A stretch of 64,000 nucleotides of DNA from Micromonospora cremea (GTDB lineage Bacteria > Actinomycetota > Actinomycetes > Mycobacteriales > Micromonosporaceae): positions 1,303,501 through 1,367,500 of the forward strand of contig NZ_FSQT01000002.1 in assembly GCF_900143515.1 (NCBI RefSeq), written 5' to 3'. The translations under genes were made by a program, and so were the position numbers. Shown here one piece after another: positions 9,597-17,097 of the stretch; within the stretch, counting starts at the first letter, position 1; every line of letters starts with the position of its first letter. The notes beneath the pieces are model-generated. The model worked only from the letters and a program-made list of their open reading frames with translations. It searched no databases and was not told where the DNA came from.

Positions 9597-10691
9597 ATGC
9601 GTAAGGGGCTCCTCACCATCGCCGCCGTGGGCCTGCTCACGACCGGCAGCATGACCGCCTGCGGCGGCGACTCCGGCGACGACCAGGCCAGCTCCGCCAA
9701 GACCCCCAAGATCGGCGTCATCCTGCCGGACAGCAAGTCCTCCGCCCGCTGGGAGAGCGCGGACCGTCGATACCTGGAAGAGGCGTTCAAGGCCGCCGGC
9801 GTCCAGTACGACATCCAGAACGCCCAGAACGACAAGACCGCCTTCCAGACCATCGCCGACCAGATGATCACCAGCGGCGTCACCGCCCTGATGATCGTCA
9901 ACCTGGACTCCGGCACCGGTAAGGCCGTGCTCGACAAGGCCAAGTCGCAGGGCGTCGCCACCATCGACTACGACCGGCTCACCCTGGGCGGCTCGGCCCA
10001 GTACTACGTCAGCTTCGACAACGAGACCGTGGGCAAGCTCCAGGGCGAAGGTCTGGCGAAGTGCCTGACCGACCAGGGCGCCAAGAACCCGGTCGTGGCG
10101 TACCTCAACGGCTCCCCCACCGACAACAACGCCACTCTGTTCAAGAACGGCTACGACTCGGTGCTCAAGCCGAAGTTCGACGCCAAGGAATACACCAAGG
10201 GCCCCGAGGATGCCGTACCGGCGTGGGACAACACGCAGGCCGCGACGATCTTCGAGCAGCAGCTCACCAAGGCCAACGGCAAGATCGACGGCGTCCTGGC
10301 CGCCAACGACGGTCTCGGCAACGCGGCCATCTCGGTGCTGAAGAAGAACAAGCTCAACGGCAAGGTGCCGGTGACCGGGCAGGACGCCACCCCCGAGGGC
10401 CTGCAGAACATCCTCGCCGGCGACCAGTGCATGACCGTCTACAAGGCGGTCCGGGAAGAGGCCAAGGCCGCATCCGACCTGGCCATCGCGCTCGCCAAGG
10501 GCGAGAAGAAGGACACCGGCCAGACGGTGAAGGACCCGGAGGGCGGCCGCGACGTCCCCTCGGTGCTGCTCACCCCGAAGGCCATCTACAAGGAGAACGT
10601 CAAGGACGTCATCGCCGACGGCTACGTGACCAAGGAAGAGGTCTGCTCCGGGACGTACGCCAAGCTCTGCGCCGACGCCGGCATCAGCTGA
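9597..10691 (+). CDS. xylF: Sugar ABC transporter substrate-binding lipoprotein, xylose (XylF) type
   Basis: A 364-residue periplasmic-binding-protein family member. The N-terminus MRKGLLTIAAVGLL ending in SMTAC is a lipoprotein signal with Cys about residue 20, so the mature protein should be tethered outside the membrane. The body has features of D-xylose binding proteins: IGVILPDSKSSARWE, 'SGVTALMIVNLDSG', 'VATIDYDRLTLG' and 'YYVSFDNETVGKLQGEGL'. The ATG at 9597 has GAAAGGA upstream; a GTG in the same frame at 9516 would bury the signal peptide and is rejected. The ATPase, permease and ROK regulator genes follow, as in xylFGH-xylR operons. Xylose is the best guess; other pentoses are possible. 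Confidence 0.88.
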   Translation: MRKGLLTIAAVGLLTTGSMTACGGDSGDDQASSAKTPKIGVILPDSKSSARWESADRRYLEEAFKAAGVQYDIQNAQNDKTAFQTIADQMITSGVTALMIVNLDSGTGKAVLDKAKSQGVATIDYDRLTLGGSAQYYVSFDNETVGKLQGEGLAKCLTDQGAKNPVVAYLNGSPTDNNATLFKNGYDSVLKPKFDAKEYTKGPEDAVPAWDNTQAATIFEQQLTKANGKIDGVLAANDGLGNAAISVLKKNKLNGKVPVTGQDATPEGLQNILAGDQCMTVYKAVREEAKAASDLAIALAKGEKKDTGQTVKDPEGGRDVPSVLLTPKAIYKENVKDVIADGYVTKEEVCSGTYAKLCADAGIS

Positions 10692-10721
10692 CCGACGCGG
10701 CAGTACCCGCCGGAACGACCA

Positions 10722-10764
10722 TCGCCGCCCGGCACGGGAGCACCCATCCCGTGCCGGGCGGCGA
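10722..10764 (+). terminator. Intercistronic 18-bp hairpin between binding-protein and ATPase genes
   Basis: Bases 10722-10739 pair perfectly with 10747-10764 around a 7-base loop, 30 bases after the binding-protein stop. Such stem-loops in sugar ABC operons partially terminate transcription or protect the upstream mRNA, so the binding protein is made in excess over the membrane components. The position and perfect stem support that reading. Confidence 0.75.
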
Positions 10765-10804
10765 CCGCCGGACGGACCCCGACCCTCCCTTAAGGAGACC
10801 CCTC

Positions 10805-11623
10805 GTGTCCGCGACCCCCCTGCTGGAACTACGCGGGATCGACAAGAGCTTCGGTCCCGTCCAGGTGCTCCGCGATGTCGCCCTCACCGTCCACCCCGGC
10901 GAGGTGACCGCGCTGGTCGGTGACAACGGCGCCGGCAAGTCGACCCTGGTGAAGTGCATCAGCGGCATCCACCCCACCGACGCCGGCGAGGTCCTGTTCA
11001 ACGGCGAACCGGTCCACATCGGCAACCCCCGCGACGCCGCCGCGCTCGGCATCGAGGTCGTCTACCAGGACCTCGCGCTCTGCGACAACCTGGACATCGT
11101 GCAGAACATGTTCCTCGGCCGGGAGAGGCGCAGCGGCATCGTCCTGGACGAACCGACCATGGAACAGCTCGCCGCCGAGACGCTGGCCGGGCTCTCCATC
11201 CGCACCGTCACCTCGCTGCGCCAGCACGTCTCCAGCCTCTCCGGCGGTCAGCGCCAGACCGTGGCCATCGCCAAGGCGGTGCTGTGGAACAGCAGGCTGG
11301 TCATCCTGGACGAGCCGACCGCGGCGCTCGGCGTGGCGCAGACCGCCCAGGTGCTCGAACTGGTCCGCCGGCTCGCCGACAACGGCCTGGCCGTGGTGCT
11401 CATCTCGCACAACATGAACGACGTCTTCGCCGTCTCCGACCGGATCGCCGCGCTGTACCTCGGTCAGATGGTCGCCCAGGTGAAGACCACCGACATCACC
11501 CATGCCCAGGTGGTCGAACTGATCACCGCCGGGCGCTCGGGCGGGCTCGGCCTCGCCACCGACCCGGGCGGCAACGGCAACGGCGCGCAGCCGGCCGACT
11601 CGACCCCAGGAGGCGACCGATGA
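10805..11623 (+). CDS. xylG: Sugar ABC transporter ATP-binding protein, XylG-like, single nucleotide-binding domain
   Basis: A 272-residue ATPase with Walker A GDNGAGKST, signature LSGGQRQTVAIAKA, Walker B LVILDEPTAAL and an H-loop in 'VVLISHN'. E. coli XylG has two fused ATPase domains (about 510 residues). This one has a single domain, as in FrcA-type and many actinobacterial carbohydrate importers, so it must dimerise. The start is GTG 10805 with AAGGAGA ahead. Its last bases overlap the permease start (ATGA at 11620-11623). Its C-terminal Gly/Asn-rich tail (about residues 250-272) is not conserved in the family. Confidence 0.9.
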   Translation: MSATPLLELRGIDKSFGPVQVLRDVALTVHPGEVTALVGDNGAGKSTLVKCISGIHPTDAGEVLFNGEPVHIGNPRDAAALGIEVVYQDLALCDNLDIVQNMFLGRERRSGIVLDEPTMEQLAAETLAGLSIRTVTSLRQHVSSLSGGQRQTVAIAKAVLWNSRLVILDEPTAALGVAQTAQVLELVRRLADNGLAVVLISHNMNDVFAVSDRIAALYLGQMVAQVKTTDITHAQVVELITAGRSGGLGLATDPGGNGNGAQPADSTPGGDR

Positions 11624-12882
11624 CCACCACCGCCGTGCGGAAGGGCGGCCCCGCCGCCGTCACACCACCGCCGACCGTCGGAAGCCATCTCCGCACCTAC
11701 TGGAGCCGGGTACGCGGCGGTGACGTCGGCGGTCTGCCGGCGGTGCTGGGCCTGGTCGTGCTCTGCACCGTCTTCGCGGTCATGCGGCCGTCGTCGTTCC
11801 TGTCGGCCGGCAACTTCGCCAACCTCTTCACCCAGGGCGCCGCAGTCACGCTGATCGCGATGGGCCTGGTCTTCGTGCTGCTGCTCGGCGAGATCGACCT
11901 CTCCGCCGGCTTCGCCAGCGGCGTCTGCGCCGCGGTGCTGGCCAATGCGGTCACCGTGCTCGGCTACCCCTGGTGGGTCGCCGTGCTCGCCGCAGTCGCC
12001 ACCGGTGTGGTCATCGGCACCAGTCTCGGCCTGCTGGTCGCGAAGATCGGCATTCCGTCCTTCGTGGTCACCCTCGCCGGCTTCCTCGCCTTCCAGGGCA
12101 TCGTGCTGATGCTCGTGAAGGAGGGCACCAACATCTCCGTCCGCGACGAGGTCCTGGTCGCCATCGCCAACCGCAACCTCAGCCCCGTCCTGGGCTGGGT
12201 GCTGGCCGCCCTCGCGGTCGCCGGGTACGCGGCGGTGCAGCTGCTGCGGCACCGCAACCGCGTGGCCCGCGGGCTGATCACCGACCCGATCGCGGTGGTG
12301 GCCGTCCGGATCGGCGCGCTCGCCGTCATCCTCGGCACGGCGGTGTACATCCTCAACCTGGAGCGCAGCCGCAACGTCCTGGTCGTCTCGCTCAAGGGCG
12401 TGCCGATCGTGGTGCCGGTCATCGCGGTGCTGCTGATCGTCTGGACCTTCGTGCTCCAGCGCACCAGCTACGGCCGGCACGTCTACGCGGTGGGCGGTAA
12501 CCGGGAGGCGGCCCGGCGGGCCGGTATCGAGGTGGACCGCATCCGCATCTCGGTCTTCGTGATCTGCTCCTCGATGGCCGCCATCGGTGGCATCGTGGCG
12601 GCCAGCCGAGCCAACTCGGTCGACCCGAACACCGGTGGCAGTAACGTACTGCTCTACGCCGTCGGCGCGGCGGTGATCGGCGGCACCAGCCTCTTCGGAG
12701 GCAAGGGACGGGTCCTCGACGCCGTGCTCGGCGGTGCGGTGGTCGCGGTCATCGAAAATGGAATGGGACTGATGGGATACAGCGCGGGAGTCAAGTACGT
12801 GGTCACCGGCGTCGTGCTGCTGCTCGCCGCCAGCGTCGACGCGCTCTCCCGCCGCCGCGCGGCAGCCACCGGCACCCGCTGA
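11620..12882 (+). CDS. xylH: Sugar ABC transporter permease, XylH-like
   Basis: A 420-residue polytopic permease with about ten or more membrane segments and the BPD_transp_2 family motifs 'LLLGEIDLSAGF' early and 'GRHVYAVGGNREAARRAGI' in the cytoplasmic loop that contacts the ATPase. XylH proteins are longer than ribose-type RbsC (about 320 residues), and this length fits. The start ATG overlaps the ATPase stop by four bases with AGGAGG upstream, implying translational coupling. It forms the translocation pore for the sugar delivered by the preceding lipoprotein. Confidence 0.9.
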   Translation: MTTTAVRKGGPAAVTPPPTVGSHLRTYWSRVRGGDVGGLPAVLGLVVLCTVFAVMRPSSFLSAGNFANLFTQGAAVTLIAMGLVFVLLLGEIDLSAGFASGVCAAVLANAVTVLGYPWWVAVLAAVATGVVIGTSLGLLVAKIGIPSFVVTLAGFLAFQGIVLMLVKEGTNISVRDEVLVAIANRNLSPVLGWVLAALAVAGYAAVQLLRHRNRVARGLITDPIAVVAVRIGALAVILGTAVYILNLERSRNVLVVSLKGVPIVVPVIAVLLIVWTFVLQRTSYGRHVYAVGGNREAARRAGIEVDRIRISVFVICSSMAAIGGIVAASRANSVDPNTGGSNVLLYAVGAAVIGGTSLFGGKGRVLDAVLGGAVVAVIENGMGLMGYSAGVKYVVTGVVLLLAASVDALSRRRAAATGTR

Positions 12883-12902
12883 CCGCGGGAGGAAACACCA
12901 CG

Positions 12903-14084
12903 ATGCGCCCGGCACCGAGTCAGGACGAGGTCCGACGGCAGAACCTCGGGGCACTGCTGCGGCACGTACACGTCCACGGGGCGACCACACGCGCCGAACT
13001 CACCACCACGCTGGGCCTGAACCGGAGCACCATCGGCGCGCTCACCGCGGACCTGGCCGGCGTGGGGCTGGTCAGCGAGGGAACGCCGAAGGAGACCGGC
13101 CGGGCCGGACGGCCGTCGTTGGTCGTCCGGCCCGAGTCGGCCCGGGTGTTCGCGTACGCGTACTCCGTGGAGGTGGACCGGCTGCGCGCCGCCCGGATCG
13201 GCCTGGGCGGCGCGGTGCTGGACCGCCGGGATCTGGACAGACCGCGCGGGCTGCTGGCCGCGGAGGCCGCGCCGCTGCTGGCCGGTGCGGTCAAGGAAAT
13301 GCAGCAGGGCGTGCCGCGCGACGCGATCTGCGTCGGCGCCGGCGTCGCGGTCTGCGGCATGGTCCGCCGCGACGACGGCCTGGTCAGACTCGGCCCGACC
13401 ACCGGCTGGGTGGACGAGCCGATCGGCGCGGCGCTCGGCGCCGAGCTGGGCATCGACGTGCCGATCACGGTGGGCAACGTGGCCGACGTGGCCGCGTTCG
13501 CCGAGCACGCGCGAGGCGTCGCCGCCGGCTGCGACAACGTCATCTACCTGTACGGGGACGTCGGCGTGGGCGCCGGCATCATCGCCGGCGGGCGTCGGCT
13601 GACCGGGCACGGCGGGTACGGCGGCGAGGTCGGCCACATGAAGGTGGTCCGCGACGGCATGCCCTGCGAGTGCGGCTCCCGGGGCTGCTGGGAGACCGAG
13701 ATCGGCGAGCACGGCCTGCTCCGTGCGGCCGGACGCTCCGACGCCCGGGGCCGGGACGCGCTGCTGGCGGTCTTCGACGCCGCCGACCGGGGCGACGCCC
13801 GGGCCCAGACGGCGGTCCGCCAGGCCGGTGACTGGCTCGGCTTCGGGGTGGCCAACCTGGTGAACGTCTTCAACCCCGAGATGGTCATCTTCGGCGGCAC
13901 CATGCGTGACCTCTACCTCGCCGCGGCAGCCCAGATCCGCAGCCGGCTCAACTCGAACGCGCTCAGCGCCTGCCTGGAACACGTCCGGTTGCGCACCCCG
14001 AAGCTGGGTGCGAACGCGCCCCTGATCGGCGCCGCCGAACTGGCCTTCGAGCGGCTCCTCGCCGACCCCCTCGACGTGGGCTGA
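12903..14084 (+). CDS. ROK-family transcriptional regulator, XylR-like
   Basis: A 393-residue ROK repressor. The N-terminal winged helix (about residues 10-70) contains 'TRAELTTTLGLNRSTIGALTADL', quoted here in part. It is followed by a ROK sugar-kinase-like domain with the zinc-binding cluster 'CECGSRGCWE' and nearby His in 'GEVGHM'. Such proteins repress sugar operons and release DNA on binding the sugar. It starts 20 bases after the permease stop, so it is probably the last gene of the xylose operon and its own regulator. Catalytic kinase activity is not expected when the HTH is present. Confidence 0.88.
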   Translation: MRPAPSQDEVRRQNLGALLRHVHVHGATTRAELTTTLGLNRSTIGALTADLAGVGLVSEGTPKETGRAGRPSLVVRPESARVFAYAYSVEVDRLRAARIGLGGAVLDRRDLDRPRGLLAAEAAPLLAGAVKEMQQGVPRDAICVGAGVAVCGMVRRDDGLVRLGPTTGWVDEPIGAALGAELGIDVPITVGNVADVAAFAEHARGVAAGCDNVIYLYGDVGVGAGIIAGGRRLTGHGGYGGEVGHMKVVRDGMPCECGSRGCWETEIGEHGLLRAAGRSDARGRDALLAVFDAADRGDARAQTAVRQAGDWLGFGVANLVNVFNPEMVIFGGTMRDLYLAAAAQIRSRLNSNALSACLEHVRLRTPKLGANAPLIGAAELAFERLLADPLDVG

Positions 14085-14103
14085 CCCGCGTACCCTGTCC
14101 GGC

Positions 14104-14412
14104 GTGGATGTCGAGCTGCGCGCCTCCGACGACGACCGCAACCGGGTGGTCGCCGAGCTGCACCGGCACACCACCGCGGGCCGGCTCACCCTGGACGAGT
14201 TCTCCGACCGGGTGGGCGCGGTGTGGACCTCCCGCACCCTCGGTGACCTGGCCGCACTGACCCGCGACCTGCCGGCCCTGCCCAGCCCGGCCGCCGACGC
14301 GCCGGCCGGCGGCGATCCCGCCGGGCACGGCCGTCGCGAGCTGCTGGTGCTCTTCGCCGTCGCCGCGCTCACCCTGCTGCTGCTCGGCGGCTTCCTCGCC
14401 GTCACCCGCTGA
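14104..14412 (+). CDS. DUF1707 (SHOCT-like) small membrane protein
   Basis: A 102-residue protein. Residues 1-55 are a DUF1707 domain (LRASDDDRNRVVAEL, then TLDEFSDRVGAVW), a short actinobacterial domain related to SHOCT oligomerisation motifs. A Pro/Ala linker and one C-terminal membrane segment (about residues 78-100) follow. GTG at 14104 is the start. It lies 20 bases after the ROK gene and could be read through from the operon, but its role is unknown. Confidence 0.8.
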   Translation: MDVELRASDDDRNRVVAELHRHTTAGRLTLDEFSDRVGAVWTSRTLGDLAALTRDLPALPSPAADAPAGGDPAGHGRRELLVLFAVAALTLLLLGGFLAVTR

Positions 14413-14468
14413 TCCGCGCCGCCAACCGGTGAACTGATCGGGCGGTCAGTCCGTACCAGTGGACGGAC

Positions 14469-14517
14469 GGGCAGCCGGCGGCACGTGGCTGCCCGGTCCA
14501 GACGCGTTCTGGTCCGG
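14469..14517 (+). other. Two tandem hairpins in the DUF4142 gene leader
   Basis: GGGCAGCC (14469-14476) pairs perfectly with GGCTGCCC (14487-14494). Immediately after, 14493-14502 pairs with 14508-14517 (10 bp, one mismatch, 5-base loop). The second hairpin ends just before the GAGGAG ribosome binding site of the DUF4142 gene. The first may terminate the DUF1707 transcript, and the second could modulate access to the ribosome binding site. This is inference from structure only. Confidence 0.45.
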
Positions 14518-14537
14518 ACCGAGGAGGCACCGCAGAC

Positions 14538-15278
14538 ATGGCACCGCTCAGATCCGCCCGTCGCCGGCTGGGCAACCGGACCCACCGGGCGGCGATGCTG
14601 CTCATCGCTGTCATCGCGGGGGTCGGTGTCCTGCCCGGCGTGGCCGTCGCCGCGCCCGCCGGCGGGCAGCAGCTCAACGCCGCAGACATGACCTTGCTCA
14701 ACGGTGTGCGGCTGGCCGGGTTGTGGGAGATGCCGGCCGGTCAGATGGCCGCCGATAAGGGGCAGTCGGCCAAGGTCCGGGAGATCGGCGCGGGCATCGC
14801 CAACGAGCACCAGCAGCTCGACCAGCTCGTCGTGAACGCCGCCAACAAGCTGGGCGCGAGCATCCCGTCCGAGCCGACGGCCGAGCAGAAGGGCTGGCTG
14901 TCGGAGATGCAGAAGGCCTCCGGCGCCCGGTTCGACCAGATCTTCGTCACCCGGCTCCGGGTGGCCCACGGCAAGATCTTTCCGGTGATCGGCGCGGTGC
15001 GGGCGAGCACCCGGGACGCCACCGTCCGCAAGCTCTGCGACGACGCCAACAGCTTCGTGCTGCACCACATGCAGATGTTGGAGAGCACCAATCTGGTTCG
15101 CTGGCCGGAGCTGCCGCCGGCGGCGTTGCCCGCCCCCGGCAACGACGGGCTGCTGGCCGCCGCCGCCGCGAACGCCGGCCCGCAGGTCGGGGTCAGCAGC
15201 ACCGTCGTCTGGCTGGTCTTCCTCGCCGCGCTGGGCACCGGCGGAATCGCCACCTACCGGATGCTGCGCCGCACCTGA
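14538..15278 (+). CDS. Exported DUF4142 protein with C-terminal membrane anchor
   Basis: A 246-residue protein. A basic N-terminus and hydrophobic stretch ending in AVAAPA (about residue 40) form a signal peptide. Residues 48-190 are a DUF4142 four-helix domain resembling ferritin-like bundles (LNGVRLAGLWEMPAGQMA, and 'ANEHQQLDQLV'). A second hydrophobic segment near 222-242 is followed by RRT, giving an outside-facing anchored protein. DUF4142 is of unknown function; members are often stress or envelope related. GAGGAG precedes the ATG. The gene converges with the ABC exporter pair only 13 bases apart. Confidence 0.8.
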   Translation: MAPLRSARRRLGNRTHRAAMLLIAVIAGVGVLPGVAVAAPAGGQQLNAADMTLLNGVRLAGLWEMPAGQMAADKGQSAKVREIGAGIANEHQQLDQLVVNAANKLGASIPSEPTAEQKGWLSEMQKASGARFDQIFVTRLRVAHGKIFPVIGAVRASTRDATVRKLCDDANSFVLHHMQMLESTNLVRWPELPPAALPAPGNDGLLAAAAANAGPQVGVSSTVVWLVFLAALGTGGIATYRMLRRT

Positions 15279-15291
15279 CCGTCGGCGGCGC

Positions 15292-17097
15292 CTAGCTGGT
15301 GGCGGCCGGGTCGCCGGGCTCGTCGCTGTGGTGCCAGGAGCGCCACAGCGCCGCGTACGAGCCACCGGCCGCCACCAGCTCGTCGTGCGGGCCCAGCTCG
15401 GTGATCCGGCCGTCCTCCACCACCGCCACCCGGTCGGCGTCGTGCGCGGAGAAGAGCCGGTGCGCGATGGCGACCACGGTACGGCCGGCCAGCACGGCCG
15501 CCAGGGAGCGTTCCAGCTCCCGGGCGGCACGCGGGTCGATCAGCGAGGTCGCCTCGTCCAGCACCAGGGTGTGCGGGTCCGCCAGCACCAACCGGGCCAG
15601 CGCCACCTGCTGCGACTGCGCCGGCGAGAGCGGGTGCCCACCGGCGCCGACCACGGTGTCCAGCCCGTCGGGCAGCGCCTCGGCCCAGTCCAGGGCGGCG
15701 ACCGCGGCGAGCGCCGCCCGCACCCGCGCCGGGTCGGCGCCCGGCCGGACCATGGCCACGTTCTCCCGCAGCGAGCCGATGAAGACGTGGTGCTCCTGGG
15801 TGACCAGGGCCACGTGCGAGCGCAGCTCGTCCAGCGGCAGCTCGTCCAGCCGCCGGCCGTCCACGGTCACCGAGCCGCTGCGCGGGGCGTGCACCCCGGC
15901 CAGCAGCCGACCCAGGGTGGACTTGCCGGCACCGGACGGCCCCACCATGGCGAGCTTCTCCCCCGGCCGCGGAACCAGGGTCACCCCGTGCAGCACGTCC
16001 CGCCCCGTCCGGTAGGCGTACCGGACGTCGCGGGCGGCGAGCTGCTCCGCGCCGCCCGCGTCGGATGCGGCCGAGGCCGGCGCGCTGCTTGCGGGCCGCG
16101 CGTCGGCCACGGGGCTGTCGCCGGTACGGGCCACACCCAGCAGGCGGGCCATCGAGGCGCCGCCCACCTGGAGCTCGTCCAGCCAGGACAGCAGGCGGTC
16201 GACCGGGTCCACCAGCTGCTGCACGTAGAGGGTGGCCGCGGTGACCTGACCGAGGCTGACCAAGCCCCGCAGGTAGAACCAGCCGCCGATCAGCAGCGTG
16301 GCGACCACCGGCACCACATACCCGATCTCGGCCACCGGGAAGAAGACGGTCCGCAGGTTGAGGGTGTACCGCTCCGCCGCGTACGAACGGCGGACGTCCA
16401 CGTCAATGCGGGCCCGGCGGCGCGCCTGCTGCCGCAACGCCTCGGTGGTCCGCGAGCCCTCGACGGTCTCGCTGATCCCGTCGGTGATGTCCGAGTAGGC
16501 GGCGTTCTCCCGCAGGTAGCCAGCGGGGGCGCGGCGCAGGTACCAGCGGGTGCCGGCCCAGAGCAGCGGCACCGCCAGCAGGCAGGGCAGCGCGAGCAGC
16601 GGGCCGATCAGCAGCAGCGCGCCGATGACGAACCCGGTGGTGACCACCGCGATCAGTGTCTCGGGCACCGCCAGGCGGACGGTCCGCGACAGCGCGGAGA
16701 CGTCCCGGGAGGTGCGGGTGAGCAGGTCCCCGGTGCCGGCCCGCTCGACGGTGGCCAGCGGCAGGTCGAGGATCCGGTCCACGAACTCCTCACGCAGCTC
16801 GGCGAGGACCCGCTCACCGAGCCGCGCCGAGGCCAGGTGGGCGAAGCGGACCAGCACCGACTGGGCCAGCACGAAACCGCCGATGAGCAGCGCGATCTGG
16901 TCCACGGTGGACTGGCCGACACCTCGGGAGATGCCCTCCACGAGGTCGCCGAGCAGCCGCGGCGCGGCCAGCCCGGCGGCGGCGGCCAGCGCGTGCAGGC
17001 CGAGGGCGGCGGCCAGCGCGCGCGGGTGCCGGCGGACCAGCGTGCGCGCGTACCGGCGGACCTGCCGCGCGTCGGCGACCGGCAGTGCGGTGGCCAT
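15292..17097 (-). CDS. ABC exporter half-transporter with intact Walker A/B but degenerate signature motif
   Basis: A 601-residue half-transporter. Residues 1-330 contain six membrane helices (ABC type 1 exporter fold) and residues 365-590 a nucleotide-binding domain. Walker A is GPSGAGKST, the Q-loop 'LVTQEHHVF', Walker B 'TLVLDEATSLID' and the H-loop 'VVAIAHRL', all intact. The signature motif is LSPAQSQQ instead of LSGGQ. Its start ATG overlaps the stop of the upstream half-transporter (TGATG), so the two are co-translated and should form a heterodimer. In such a heterodimer its Walker A pairs with the partner's intact signature. The substrate (drug, lipid or peptide) cannot be told. Confidence 0.87.
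   Translation of the reverse strand: MATALPVADARQVRRYARTLVRRHPRALAAALGLHALAAAAGLAAPRLLGDLVEGISRGVGQSTVDQIALLIGGFVLAQSVLVRFAHLASARLGERVLAELREEFVDRILDLPLATVERAGTGDLLTRTSRDVSALSRTVRLAVPETLIAVVTTGFVIGALLLIGPLLALPCLLAVPLLWAGTRWYLRRAPAGYLRENAAYSDITDGISETVEGSRTTEALRQQARRRARIDVDVRRSYAAERYTLNLRTVFFPVAEIGYVVPVVATLLIGGWFYLRGLVSLGQVTAATLYVQQLVDPVDRLLSWLDELQVGGASMARLLGVARTGDSPVADARPASSAPASAASDAGGAEQLAARDVRYAYRTGRDVLHGVTLVPRPGEKLAMVGPSGAGKSTLGRLLAGVHAPRSGSVTVDGRRLDELPLDELRSHVALVTQEHHVFIGSLRENVAMVRPGADPARVRAALAAVAALDWAEALPDGLDTVVGAGGHPLSPAQSQQVALARLVLADPHTLVLDEATSLIDPRAARELERSLAAVLAGRTVVAIAHRLFSAHDADRVAVVEDGRITELGPHDELVAAGGSYAALWRSWHHSDEPGDPAATS

Noticed and set aside
12654..15530. 958-codon minus-strand frame opposite the ROK, DUF1707 and DUF4142 genes
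   Set aside because: No family similarity; opposite three supported genes. High GC makes stops rare in this frame.
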